Below, piece by piece: positions 1 to 8,340 of a stretch of 64,000 nucleotides of DNA. The notes beneath the pieces were generated by a model that was given only the letters and a program-made list of their open reading frames with translations, made no database searches and was not told where the DNA came from. Position 1 is the first letter of the stretch; each line of letters opens with the position of its first letter. The DNA is from an uncultured Clostridia bacterium. GTDB taxonomy: Bacteria > Bacillota > Clostridia > TANB77 > CAG-508. The position numbers and the translations under genes are program-made. Location of the stretch: NCBI GenBank assembly GCA_934154805.1, contig CAKPGM010000004.1, positions 1 through 64,000 on the forward strand, given 5' to 3'.

Positions 1-805
1 TGTTCTTTTTTCACATCTCTATCTAGGGCTTCTAAATATAAATTCATTTTTCCTAAATATTCTGCTTTAAATTCTCCCAATTTTAATTCAAATGCTACTA
101 AACAAGAGAGCTCTCTGTTATAAAATAATAGATCAATAAAGAAGTCGTGATTTCCAACTTGAACTCTATATTCAAAGTAAAATCTTTACCAACTTCTAAT
201 ATAAAGTCTTTTAAGTTCTTTATAATTGTATTTTTTAAATCCTTTTCAGAAAATTCATTTGGTAAATCCAAGAACTCTAAACTATAAGTATCTAAAATTC
301 TAGTATTTGGATAATCATCCTCATCTACAGTTTTATTTACTGTTGGTAATTGTTTTCCATCTGAAAGCATATATCTTTCATAATATGCTGATGATATTTG
401 TCTATCTAATTCTCTTTTTGAATAATTATTTTTAATAGATAATTTTAAATAAAAATGTCTTTCTTCTTTGCTTTTAGCTCCACTTAAAATCAGTAAATTG
501 TTTGTCCATGACAATTGCGTCACCAGTGGTGTCGCAATCTCATCATCTTTATAAGTACTATAAAATTGAATCATACGTTCTATATTTCTTTTAGTAAATC
601 CCTTTATGTTAGGATAATTATTTTTCATAAAATCTGAGGCTTTTGTTGTTATTTTATCACCATAATTACTATTTTCTTTTAGTTCATATAGAAATTTACC
701 AACTTCTAAATACAATAAAATCATTTCTTCATTTACTTTTCTGTAAGCATTATTTTTTCGCTTTTCAATCATTTCAATAATTTGATTAAAATTAATATCT
801 AACAT
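1..805 (-). pseudogene. DUF1016 / PDDEXK (YhcG-like) nuclease gene, frameshifted, runs off the window
   Basis: The N-terminal part (DUF1016_N, helical) and the start of the PDDEXK-like domain are clear. The zero frame loses similarity near position 185 after VGKDFT and stops at 98. In another frame the family sequence resumes (EYRVQVGNHDFF, then IDLLFYNRELSCLVAFELK) and stays open to base 1. The junction looks like a short deletion, because relatives have a few more residues between DF and EYRVQVG. No CGG codon is involved, unlike the other frameshifts in this window. I place the start at the ATG at 805: the upstream ATG at 817 overlaps the AAGGA ribosome binding site. These proteins are putative nucleases, often found beside restriction or defence genes. 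It could also be a sequence error. Confidence 0.75.
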
Positions 806-886
806 ATATAACCACATCCTTAAAATAAGTTATTTGTAATTTTAAACAAATTATATCATTTAATTTGATAACTTTATATACTTTCA

Positions 887-915
887 TTGAAATTTGTGAA
901 AATTTTGTATATAAT
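887..915 (+). promoter_or_regulatory. Consensus sigma-A promoter with no coding gene downstream
   Basis: TTGAAA at 887-892, a 17-base spacer, and TATAAT at 910-915. The only thing downstream on this strand before the convergent yitT gene is the hairpin at 971-1000. Confidence 0.65.
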
Positions 916-921
916 GTTTTT

Positions 922-1005
922 AGAAAGAGAACTTAGTTCGTAATCTGTTGTTTATTCGCTCCAGAATCTTAAAGAGCTACACTTAAAAGTGTAGCTCTTT
1001 CTTTG
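922..1005 (+). ncRNA. Candidate small RNA of about 85 nt
   Basis: This is bounded by the consensus promoter at 887-915 and the perfect 14-bp hairpin at 971-1000 followed by a U-rich stretch. There is no convincing ORF with a ribosome binding site inside. No known RNA family is recognised. The hairpin may simply be the terminator of yitT on the other strand, with the promoter fortuitous. Confidence 0.4.
971..1000. terminator. Perfect 14-bp hairpin, terminator
   Basis: AAAGAGCTACACTT and its exact reverse complement are separated by 2 bases. The hairpin lies just past the yitT stop codon on the minus strand and is followed by CTTTGTT on the plus strand. Confidence 0.7.
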
Positions 1006-1851
1006 TTAAATTTTAAAACCTTTCCCAATTACCTCTCTAGCATTTATTATTATTATAAAAGCTCCCTTATCTATCTCTTTTGCTATGCTTTGCATCTCAT
1101 AAGCTTCTGTTCTTGAGCCCACACATAATAACGTAAGTTTTTCTTGATCTGTATACATCCCTTTTGAAAATAATCCAGTACTTCCCCTATTGATACTCGC
1201 TGATATTTGACCTGCAATTTCTTCGTATTTAGGTGAAATTATAAATATGACTTTAGTAAAATTTACACCTTCAAAAATTAAGTCTATCATTTTTCCCATT
1301 AAGAATATTGCTATTGCGGAATACAATCCAATTTCTATGTTTTTAAAGAATATTACATTTAGTGCAATTACAACTGTGTCAACCGATAAAATCAAACTAC
1401 TGCTTTTATATTGTTTTTTATATGCTCTTATTATGTGCGACAGTAAATCAGACCCACCTGTTGATGCATCAAATTTTAATATTATAGCTGTTCCTATTCC
1501 TGCAAAAATGCCACCATATATACATCCTAGAAATCTATCATGTGTTAATGGTGTTATTTTATCTATTAAATCTATCATCAGCGAGAATACTATTGTTCCA
1601 TATATTGACCTTGCAAATAATTGCTTGCCTATCTTGAAATACGCTATTATTAATAATGGTATATTTAATGCAAACACCGTCACTCCCATCGGAACTTTAA
1701 AGAAATAGTATACTATTGTTGCTATTCCAGAAAAGCCACCTGTTGAAAGCTCATTTGGCAATAAGAATAACGACACTCCTGCTGCCATTATTGTACATCC
1801 TAAAGCTATTATTACATATTCCTGAATTGTCTGTACTATTTTATTTTTCAT
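1006..1851 (-). CDS. YitT family membrane protein
   Basis: This has the YitT/DUF161 architecture: about five or six hydrophobic segments over the first 190 residues, the family signature around STGGSDLL, and a C-terminal soluble DUF2179 domain (about the last 80 residues, including SKGMYTDQEKLTLLCV). The biochemical function is unknown; some relatives are annotated as transporters. The ATG at 1851 is chosen because AGGTGA lies 7 bases upstream; a longer frame to 1893 has no such site. It is the last gene of a run acpP-rnc-radical SAM-yitT on the minus strand. Confidence 0.85.
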   Translation of the reverse strand: MKNKIVQTIQEYVIIALGCTIMAAGVSLFLLPNELSTGGFSGIATIVYYFFKVPMGVTVFALNIPLLIIAYFKIGKQLFARSIYGTIVFSLMIDLIDKITPLTHDRFLGCIYGGIFAGIGTAIILKFDASTGGSDLLSHIIRAYKKQYKSSSLILSVDTVVIALNVIFFKNIEIGLYSAIAIFLMGKMIDLIFEGVNFTKVIFIISPKYEEIAGQISASINRGSTGLFSKGMYTDQEKLTLLCVGSRTEAYEMQSIAKEIDKGAFIIIINAREVIGKGFKI

Positions 1852-1902
1852 AAAAAAATCACCTATATTACCATTATTGGCAATTATAGGCAATTTTATT
1901 CA

Positions 1903-2940
1903 TTATGCTGTTTCTAGCACATTTATTTTAAATTTTCCCTCTTTGATTTCATCATTTTCTTTTGCAGTTGCAATTAAAGCATATGTATCTTTTAGCTTCT
2001 CTAAATTCTCTTTTTTATGTCCAACAACATTGTTTATGTTTTTAGAATTAGCTTCTATTTCCACTTTAATTACTTTTGCATTTATCTTTTTTATTTCATC
2101 AACTATTTTGTCATACCAAATAGCATCTTCTACTAATTGTCCAAAGGCTGGGTGATATGGTCCTGCAACGACTTCGCTTTCTTTGTCTTCCGAATCTGTT
2201 ATAGTGTCAGTATTTTGAAGTCCAACTCTAATTACTCTGATATTTTTTTGCTCAAATAATTTTACAATTTCCTTTGATCTTTCTACTGCCTGACCCACCG
2301 TTAAAGGTGTAAAATCTCCTTTGTTAAATTCTTCTTCTAACTCTGTTCCTTTAATTACTAATACAGGATAAATTCTAACCATCTTCGGTTTTAATTTTAT
2401 AAGGTCTTTCGCAGTTTGAATATCGTCTTTTTCTGTACTATCTGGAAGTCCCACCATCATTTGGTGTCCTAGATTAAATCTATAAAAACGTATTAGCTTT
2501 GAAGCTTTTTTTACATCTTCAAAACTATGTCCTCTTTTACATCTTGCCAATATATAGTTGTTAGTAGATTGCACTCCTAGTTCTATTGTTTTTACATTGT
2601 ATTTTTTTAGCATACGAAGTATATCTTTATCAATTGCATCTGGTCTTGTTGATAGTCTAATGCTATCTACCTTTTTTCCTTTTATATATGGCTGTACAGC
2701 ACTAAGTAGTTCTTCTTGTTTTTCTCTTTCTATTGCAGTAAAGCTTCCGCCAAAGAATGCCACCTCAACATAATTGTCTTCATTTTTGAAGTTTTTTAGA
2801 TAATATTCTATTGTATTTGTTACATTCTTTGCAGTTACCTGCTTTTTCTCTCCACTTATTGTTCTTTGGTTACAAAAAGTACAACATTTTTTACATCCTA
2901 AATGTGGTACAAATATTGGTATAATATATTCTTTCTTCAA
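1903..2940 (-). CDS. Radical SAM protein, Elp3-like
   Basis: The 345-residue protein carries a radical SAM cluster motif near the N-terminus (GCKKCCTFCNQ, residues 15-25), followed by the SAM-binding GGSFTAI region around residue 65. It resembles the radical SAM half of the Elp3/COG1243 family but lacks a recognisable acetyltransferase domain. The substrate is unknown; tRNA modification is a reasonable guess from the family. It follows rnc with a short gap and probably shares its transcript. Confidence 0.8.
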   Translation of the reverse strand: MKKEYIIPIFVPHLGCKKCCTFCNQRTISGEKKQVTAKNVTNTIEYYLKNFKNEDNYVEVAFFGGSFTAIEREKQEELLSAVQPYIKGKKVDSIRLSTRPDAIDKDILRMLKKYNVKTIELGVQSTNNYILARCKRGHSFEDVKKASKLIRFYRFNLGHQMMVGLPDSTEKDDIQTAKDLIKLKPKMVRIYPVLVIKGTELEEEFNKGDFTPLTVGQAVERSKEIVKLFEQKNIRVIRVGLQNTDTITDSEDKESEVVAGPYHPAFGQLVEDAIWYDKIVDEIKKINAKVIKVEIEANSKNINNVVGHKKENLEKLKDTYALIATAKENDEIKEGKFKINVLETA

Positions 2941-2967
2941 TACTATTACCTCCTTATATATACCATT

Positions 2968-3642
2968 TTATAGCGTTTCTAGTGCTTTACCTGCCGCATC
3001 CATTTCTGCTTGTTTTTTTGTCTTGCCTTTTCCTACTGCTAAAACTTTTCCATCTAATTTAACTTCTGCTGTAAATGTTTTGTCGTGGTCTGGACCTGTT
3101 TCGTTTATTATTTCATATTTTATATTTACATTTCCATTAACCTGTAACTTTTCTTGCAATACTGTTTTATGGTCCTTTATTCCAACATTTTTTGTTGCAA
3201 TCTCTATTTCTTCCTTTAAATTGCTAATTATAAATTTTTCTGCTTCTTCTAATCCAGAATCAAAGTAAATTGCTGCAATTACTGCTTCTACACTATCTGC
3301 CATTATTGCTATTTTTCTATTACCTTGATGCATTCTTTCGCTTTTTCCTACATATAAGAAATCACTAAAATTATGCTTATCTGCTATTTTGTATAGACTA
3401 TCCTCGCAAACTACAGTTGCTCTAACTTTAGTCATTTCTCCTTCTTTTAATTTTGGATAATTATTGTATATATACTTACTTGATAAAAATTCTAATATGC
3501 TATCTCCAAGGAATTCTAACTTTTCATTGCTTTGTATATGATTTTCATATGCATATGAAGTATGTGTTAATGCGTTTTTTAGTAATGCCTTGTTCTTGAA
3601 TGTATATCCAATATTTTTTTCTAAAATTTCAAGCTTGTCCAT
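2968..3642 (-). CDS. rnc: Ribonuclease III
   Basis: At 224 residues this is a full-length RNase III. The signature NEKLEFLGDSILEF (about residues 39-52) holds metal-binding Glu43 and Asp47; the second acidic pair is in DSVEAVIAAIYFD. A double-stranded RNA-binding domain fills the last 70 residues (KTVLQEKLQ to KQAEMDAAGKALE). It processes rRNA precursors and structured RNAs. acpP upstream is the usual Firmicute neighbour, but a strong hairpin lies between them. Confidence 0.96.
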   Translation of the reverse strand: MDKLEILEKNIGYTFKNKALLKNALTHTSYAYENHIQSNEKLEFLGDSILEFLSSKYIYNNYPKLKEGEMTKVRATVVCEDSLYKIADKHNFSDFLYVGKSERMHQGNRKIAIMADSVEAVIAAIYFDSGLEEAEKFIISNLKEEIEIATKNVGIKDHKTVLQEKLQVNGNVNIKYEIINETGPDHDKTFTAEVKLDGKVLAVGKGKTKKQAEMDAAGKALETL

Positions 3643-3670
3643 CTTTTCACTTCCTTTCTATCATAAAAAT

Positions 3671-3752
3671 AAAAAGAAAGGTCGAACTAGAAGCTAATAA
3701 AAGTTACCCTTTTATATTGCTTTTAGTAGCTTCAAACAAAAACCTTTCAAAT
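3671..3752 (-). terminator. Compound hairpin between acpP and rnc
   Basis: An inner stem (GAAGCTA..TAAAAG against CTTTTA..TAGCTTC, one mismatch) is enclosed by a second arm pair (GAAAGGT/ACCTTTC). On the minus strand it is followed by a U-rich run (CTTTCTTTTTATTTTT). It probably ends most acpP transcripts while letting some read into rnc. Confidence 0.6.
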
Positions 3753-3762
3753 TTATTTTTTC

Positions 3763-4005
3763 TTATGCAACATGTTCCTTTATATAGTCGACTACGTCAC
3801 CTACTGTAACTATCTTTTCTGCATCAGCGTCAGGGATTTCTGTATCAAATTCTTCCTCTAATGCCATTATTAATTCTACTATATCTAGTGAATCAGCTCC
3901 TAGATCATCTATAAAAGATGCTTCCATTGTAACAGCTGTTTCAGCTACACCTAATTGTTCTACTATTATTTCTTTTACCTTCTCAAATATTTCTTCTGAA
4001 CTCAT
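3763..4005 (-). CDS. acpP: Acyl carrier protein
   Basis: The 80-residue acidic protein has the phosphopantetheine attachment motif LGADSLDIVEL, with Ser39 as the modified residue. It carries growing acyl chains in type II fatty acid synthesis. The length and helical pattern are those of standard AcpP. A sigma-A promoter lies at 4049-4077, so this is the first gene of its transcript. Confidence 0.97.
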   Translation of the reverse strand: MSSEEIFEKVKEIIVEQLGVAETAVTMEASFIDDLGADSLDIVELIMALEEEFDTEIPDADAEKIVTVGDVVDYIKEHVA

Positions 4006-4048
4006 TTACAAGTTCACCCCCTCTCAAAATTTCTATCTGCCTATACAT

Positions 4049-4077
4049 ACAATAATACAAGTTTGATTAATTGTCAA
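4049..4077 (-). promoter_or_regulatory. Promoter of acpP
   Basis: On the minus strand TTGACA (4072-4077), a 17-base spacer and TATTGT (4049-4054) lie upstream of acpP. Confidence 0.65.
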
Positions 4078-4097
4078 GTAAAAATAAAAAATATTAT

Positions 4098-4126
4098 TGC
4101 CTTTTTTTTATTTAAGTGTTATTATT
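4098..4126 (+). promoter_or_regulatory. Promoter of the HD-GYP gene
   Basis: TTGCCT at 4098-4103, a 17-base spacer, and TATTAT at 4121-4126, about 30 bases before the start codon. Confidence 0.5.
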
Positions 4127-4154
4127 TTAATAGTATTAACAGAGGAGAAAAAAT

Positions 4155-5099
4155 ATGAAAGGTGAAAAGTTTGATTTTTATGATTCAAGCTCTATTAAAA
4201 TTTATAATCTAGACCAAAAGATGCGTTATGAGTTAATGATCTTAGATAACTTAGATCCAATGACCAAAAGACATAGCGAAAATGTTGGTAATCTATCAGG
4301 AAGAATTTGTCAAAAGTTACGTCTAAATAAAAAATTTACAGTTTATGCAATGATATGTGGTTATTTGCATGATATTGGAAAAGCTTATATTCCTAAAGAA
4401 ATAGTTTCTAAAGATGGTCCATTAACAGACGAAGAATATGAAATTATGAAAACCCATACTACAATTGGGTATAATGTTTGTATGAATGATTTAAAACTAA
4501 GACCTTATGCAGATGGTCCATTATATCACCACGAAGCATTAAATGGCTCTGGTTATCCACGTGGGCTTACTATACAAGACATTCCATTTGTAGCAAGAAT
4601 ACTTCGTGTTGCAGATGAATATGACGCTTTAGTTACAAAAAGACATTATACCACTCACGTTCATATTTCTGAAACTTTAAAGGATCTTATAAAAGATACT
4701 CTTCCAGAAGATAGAAAGAAATTAGCTGCATTAGGTCAGCTATCAGAGAATTCTAGTGTTGGAAAGATCAGTCCAAGAATATTAAGAACTTTATTTAAGT
4801 TGGTAATTGAAGATACATTGTATGAAATTAGTTTAGTTTGTAACTATGTAGATTATTTAAAAGAGAATATAAAAAGACTAGAATTAATTGATTCTTACAG
4901 TGCAAAAATGCAATCTGCCGTTACAGAGAAAAAAAGACAATATTACAAAGAAGGAATTGAAATGCTACTTCTTGCAGGAGAAAGTTTTCAAAATTTTAAT
5001 GAAGTACTATGTGAATATAGAGAGGCTCTAGTTGTTAGACAAAAAAGAATTGACGATTTATATAATGAGATAAAAATAATAAAGAAACTAAAAGCTTAA
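4155..5099 (+). CDS. HD-GYP domain protein, probable cyclic dinucleotide phosphodiesterase
   Basis: An HD domain spans residues 40-170: RHSENV, then LHDIGKAYIP, THTTIGY, and YHHEALNGSGYP, which matches the HD-GYP variant (HHE plus GSGYP). No sensor domain precedes it. The C-terminal 80 residues look like a coiled coil. HD-GYP proteins hydrolyse c-di-GMP or related dinucleotides; the true substrate here is inferred from the family. The ribosome binding site GAGGAG is 7 bases upstream. This is a single-gene unit with its own promoter and a terminator overlapping its 3' end. Confidence 0.82.
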   Translation: MKGEKFDFYDSSSIKIYNLDQKMRYELMILDNLDPMTKRHSENVGNLSGRICQKLRLNKKFTVYAMICGYLHDIGKAYIPKEIVSKDGPLTDEEYEIMKTHTTIGYNVCMNDLKLRPYADGPLYHHEALNGSGYPRGLTIQDIPFVARILRVADEYDALVTKRHYTTHVHISETLKDLIKDTLPEDRKKLAALGQLSENSSVGKISPRILRTLFKLVIEDTLYEISLVCNYVDYLKENIKRLELIDSYSAKMQSAVTEKKRQYYKEGIEMLLLAGESFQNFNEVLCEYREALVVRQKRIDDLYNEIKIIKKLKA

Positions 5100-5119
5100 A
5101 CTGTGCTTTTAGTTTCTTT
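5081..5119 (+). terminator. Terminator overlapping the end of the HD-GYP gene
   Basis: The 15-bp stem AAAGAAACTAAAAGC / GCTTTTAGTTTCTTT starts inside the last codons and is followed by more T residues. Confidence 0.75.
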
Positions 5120-5142
5120 TCCTCTTGTTATAGTAGCTTTTA

Positions 5143-5494
5143 TTATTCTCCTAATCCAAAACTTACACCTAAAGCATTATTTATTTTATTCATAACCTTT
5201 ATATCATCAATGTGTCCAATTTTCTCTTTTAATCTGCTTTTATCGATAGTCCTAATTTGTTCTGTAAGAACTATTGAGTCAGTCTTTAATTGAGAATTCT
5301 CTGGACCTATTTCAATATGCGTTGGTAATTTATTTTTTCCTACTTGAGAAGTTATAGCCGCCGCTATAACTGTTGGACTATGCCTGTTTCCCATATCGTT
5401 TTGTATTATTACAACAGGTCTTATCCCTCCGTTGTTCCGAACCAACTACAGGACTTAAGTCAGCATAAAACATATCTCCTCTTTTAACTATCAT
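5143..5494 (-). CDS. ndoA: EndoA/MazF-type mRNA interferase, +1 frameshift at a CGG codon
   Basis: The reading frame starts at the ATG at 5494 (MIVKRGDMFYADLSPVVGSEQ) and reaches CGG as codon 22. The zero frame then stops at 5378-5380, giving only 38 residues. If the C of CGG is skipped, the frame continues GGIRPVVIIQNDMGNRHSP to the stop at 5143, a 116-residue protein, the usual EndoA length, colinear with Bacillus EndoA across the junction. EndoA cleaves mRNA (UACAU in Bacillus). Usually an antitoxin gene lies directly upstream; none is visible here. The frameshift could be programmed (see findings), a mutation, or a sequence error. Family assignment is certain; functional status is not. 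Confidence 0.85.
5429..5431 (-). other. CGG codon at the +1 shift point of EndoA
   Basis: Zero frame CAA CGG AGG GAT; resumed frame CAA (C) GGA GGG ATA. The shift falls inside the conserved SEQGG motif. Confidence 0.8.
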
Positions 5495-5575
5495 ATTGCT
5501 CACTCCTAATATTTCTGTAACTAAGATTTGTTTTTTGATATATTTTAACTACTAGTCTAAAGATAAAAAACTATA

Positions 5576-6220
5576 TTAATAGTTAATTTCTATCTCATTA
5601 TATATTATGTATATTACTGTCTTTTGGTTATCGTCTTCTACTATTAATTTTGTCGGTTTCCCTGTTTTCTTGTCTAAATATAGTTTCTTTGTTCTATTAT
5701 TTACTTTTATACTTATTATTTTTTCTTCGTTTTCTTCCACAATTTTCTCTTTGGATATTTTATAATCTTCAATAAATGAATTTAGCCATAAATCATTGTT
5801 TTCTATATTTTTATAGTCATTGTATACTTTAGTTATATTTAGATTATCACTCTGAATTTTTAGAGTCCCATTATTATATGTAGTTTTTATTCCTCTAATA
5901 TTTTCAGGTTCTAATACTTCCTGAGTGTCCTCATCTAAATTATGGCTTTGCTTTAAAATGTATTTGTTACTATTTTTATTGCTATTAATTGTTACTTCTA
6001 ATGTTGCTTTATAAGAGCTAATCTTTAAAATATTGTCATAAACTTTATCTCTAGTTTGATTATTTATATTATTTATATTTTTTAAAGTTTTATAATTATT
6101 TTTAGAAAAAATTATTATAAAAGCTATAGCAAAAATAAAAAAAGCACTAACAATTAGAATATACATTTTCTTTTTGTTATGCTTATTTTTTTCTAACTTT
6201 AACATATTTTTACACCTCAT
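5576..6220 (-). CDS. Membrane-anchored protein, GerS/LolA-like
   Basis: One membrane segment (about residues 20-38) follows a lysine-rich cytoplasmic start; the remaining 175 residues are extracytoplasmic and rich in beta-strand. The pattern YKATLEVTINSNKN, KQSHNL, LEPENIRGI resembles the LolA-fold lipoproteins related to clostridial GerS, which partners the cortex amidase CwlD. There is no lipobox cysteine after the hydrophobic segment. GerS-like function is an inference from these motifs and from the presence of cwlD in the same window. It lies directly behind dusB and may share its transcript. Confidence 0.45.
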   Translation of the reverse strand: MRCKNMLKLEKNKHNKKKMYILIVSAFFIFAIAFIIIFSKNNYKTLKNINNINNQTRDKVYDNILKISSYKATLEVTINSNKNSNKYILKQSHNLDEDTQEVLEPENIRGIKTTYNNGTLKIQSDNLNITKVYNDYKNIENNDLWLNSFIEDYKISKEKIVEENEEKIISIKVNNRTKKLYLDKKTGKPTKLIVEDDNQKTVIYIIYNEIEINY

Positions 6221-6244
6221 ATTTTGTTTTATACAAATATATGA

Positions 6245-7204
6245 TTACAATGTGTTAAAATATTCTTTTAGACAATCTATTACCTCTTTTTTTGTTTCTA
6301 AGGTATTCATTTTGTTTCTAAATTGGCTCGAATCTTTTAGACTTTTGGTGTATGCTGAAATGTGTTTTCTCATTTCTTTAATAGCTACCCTTTCTCCCTT
6401 CTCATTAATTTCCAATTCAATGTGTTTTAGAATAATGTTTAGTCTTTCTTCATTACTTGGTCTTGATATTTTTTTGCCTGTTTTTAAATATTCTAAAGTC
6501 TGACTAAATATCCATGGATTTCCGAGCGTCGCTCTTCCTATCATAACTCCATCAACATTACTAAATTTAAATGCCTTTTCCACATCTTCTGCACATTTTA
6601 AATCTCCATTTCCTATAACAGGAATTTTTACAGTTTCTTTTACTTTTTTGATTATTTCCCAGTCTGCTTCTCCTGAATAATATTGACTTCTGGTCCTGCC
6701 ATGTACTGTAATTGCACTAGCTCCTGCTTGTTCGATAACTTTTGCAGCTTCTAGTGCAACAATATGTTCTTCGTCCCATCCTTTTCTTATTTTTACAGTA
6801 ACTGGTACTTTTGAGTTTTTTACGGCTGTTTCAATTATTTGTTTAACTACTTCTAAATCTAATAGTAGTCTACTTCCATCTCCATTTTTTACAACCTTTG
6901 GAGCTGGACACCCCATATTTATATCTACAATGTCGGCAAATTCACTTACATATTTACTTGCATATGCAATAGATTCTATATCACTTCCAAATATCTGCAC
7001 AGCTAATGGTCTTTCTTCTTTGCAAGTTTTAAGTAATAGCTTTGTTTTTTCATCCCCATATAAAAGTGCCTTAGCACTAACCATTTCGGTATATACTAGC
7101 CCTGCACCCTTTTCTTTGCATATTAATCTAAATGGCAGGTCTGTAATACCTGCCATTGGTGCTAGAAATATATTATTATCTGTTTCTACATTTCCTATCT
7201 TCAA
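6245..7204 (-). CDS. dusB: tRNA-dihydrouridine synthase
   Basis: The 319-residue TIM-barrel flavoprotein begins with NNIFLAPMAGITDLPFR, and has the catalytic cysteine region DINMGCPAPKVVKNGDGS, the FMN-binding VTVKIRKGWD and ITVHGRTRSQYYSG motifs, and GVMIGRATLGNPW. It reduces uridine to dihydrouridine in tRNA D-loops with NADPH and FMN. It sits 10 bases downstream of rodA on the same strand. Confidence 0.95.
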   Translation of the reverse strand: MKIGNVETDNNIFLAPMAGITDLPFRLICKEKGAGLVYTEMVSAKALLYGDEKTKLLLKTCKEERPLAVQIFGSDIESIAYASKYVSEFADIVDINMGCPAPKVVKNGDGSRLLLDLEVVKQIIETAVKNSKVPVTVKIRKGWDEEHIVALEAAKVIEQAGASAITVHGRTRSQYYSGEADWEIIKKVKETVKIPVIGNGDLKCAEDVEKAFKFSNVDGVMIGRATLGNPWIFSQTLEYLKTGKKISRPSNEERLNIILKHIELEINEKGERVAIKEMRKHISAYTKSLKDSSQFRNKMNTLETKKEVIDCLKEYFNTL

Positions 7205-7214
7205 ATTTTTTCTC

Positions 7215-8324
7215 CTATTGATTTATAAATATTGCTTTTTGTCTTCGTCCACTAATATTTAATAATAATCCTATAAGTATTAAGTTAGTAAGTAAAGAAC
7301 TTCCTCCATAGCTTACAAAAGGAAGTGGAACTCCTGTTATTGGAAGTAGTCCCATCGCCATTCCTATATTTTCTGTCATATGGAATATGAATATTCCTGC
7401 TATCCCCATTGCTATATATGCACCCAAACTATCTTTGGCTGTTTTAGCAATATATATAGACTTTGTTATTAGTATAACATACGTGATTATTACTGTTGCT
7501 GCAACTATAAAGCCCATTTCTTCTCCAATTACCGCAAATATAAAGTCTGTAGTTTTTGGATACAAGAATCCCAACTGAGTTTGGTTTCCTTTTAACAATC
7601 CCATTCCAAAGAATTCTCCAGAACCTATTGCTAGTTTAGACTGTATAACATTGTATCCTGATCCTCTCGGATCCAAGTTAGGATTTAAGAATACGTCTAT
7701 TCTTGTCTTTGCGTGTTGAGGTAATACGAAGAAGTATAACAATGGTAGTGCAATTATTACTAGCAATATTCCCGCTATTATATATCGCTTTTTTATTCCA
7801 GATACAAACAAAATCAGTATTGTTGATATTATGAATGCTACTGCTGTTCCGTAGTCTGGCTGTTTTATTATCAATAATACTGGAACCATTACTATTACTA
7901 ATGCCAATAGTAATCTAGTCGGTCTGCTTATTTGGTCTTTTCCCTTTTCTTGTATTTTTGATATATATGTTGCAAGCGATATTATCACAATTATTTTTGC
8001 AAACTCTGCTGGTTGTAATGAAATTGATCCTATTGTAAACCAGCTTGTTGCCCCGTGGTTACTCGGTGTAAATAATACTGCAATAAGTGCAATAATTATT
8101 ATTCCATAAAGTATTGGAGATATCTTAGACATAAAATTGTAGTCTATAAATATTATTGCAACCATAATTGGAAGACTTATTGCTATCCAAAGTATTTGCT
8201 TTTTTAGTTCCTCATATCCTGAACTTTGTGTTGATGAAAATAAAGCTACTAGTCCAACTGCTAATAATATGATTGTACAAATAAGTATTCCCCAATCCAT
8301 ATTTTTTAATATTTTATTTTTCAT
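7215..8324 (-). CDS. rodA: Rod-shape-determining peptidoglycan glycosyltransferase RodA (SEDS)
   Basis: The 369-residue polytopic protein (about 10 membrane segments) has SEDS hallmarks: SLQPAEFAKI, the extracellular loop GSGYNVIQSKLAIGSGEF, and GVPLPFVSYGGSS near the C-terminus. It polymerises lipid II during cell elongation. I choose RodA over FtsW because of the IGSG loop and the minD-minE-rodA order usual in Clostridia. It lies 16 bases after minE. Confidence 0.9.
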   Translation of the reverse strand: MKNKILKNMDWGILICTIILLAVGLVALFSSTQSSGYEELKKQILWIAISLPIMVAIIFIDYNFMSKISPILYGIIIIALIAVLFTPSNHGATSWFTIGSISLQPAEFAKIIVIISLATYISKIQEKGKDQISRPTRLLLALVIVMVPVLLIIKQPDYGTAVAFIISTILILFVSGIKKRYIIAGILLVIIALPLLYFFVLPQHAKTRIDVFLNPNLDPRGSGYNVIQSKLAIGSGEFFGMGLLKGNQTQLGFLYPKTTDFIFAVIGEEMGFIVAATVIITYVILITKSIYIAKTAKDSLGAYIAMGIAGIFIFHMTENIGMAMGLLPITGVPLPFVSYGGSSLLTNLILIGLLLNISGRRQKAIFINQ

Positions 8325-8340
8325 TTTTTAATAACCTCAT

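Noticed and set aside
5341..5375. Inverted repeat GTTATAGC / GCTATAAC inside endoA
   Set aside because: It encodes the conserved VIAAAI run of the protein; the symmetry follows from the codons used.
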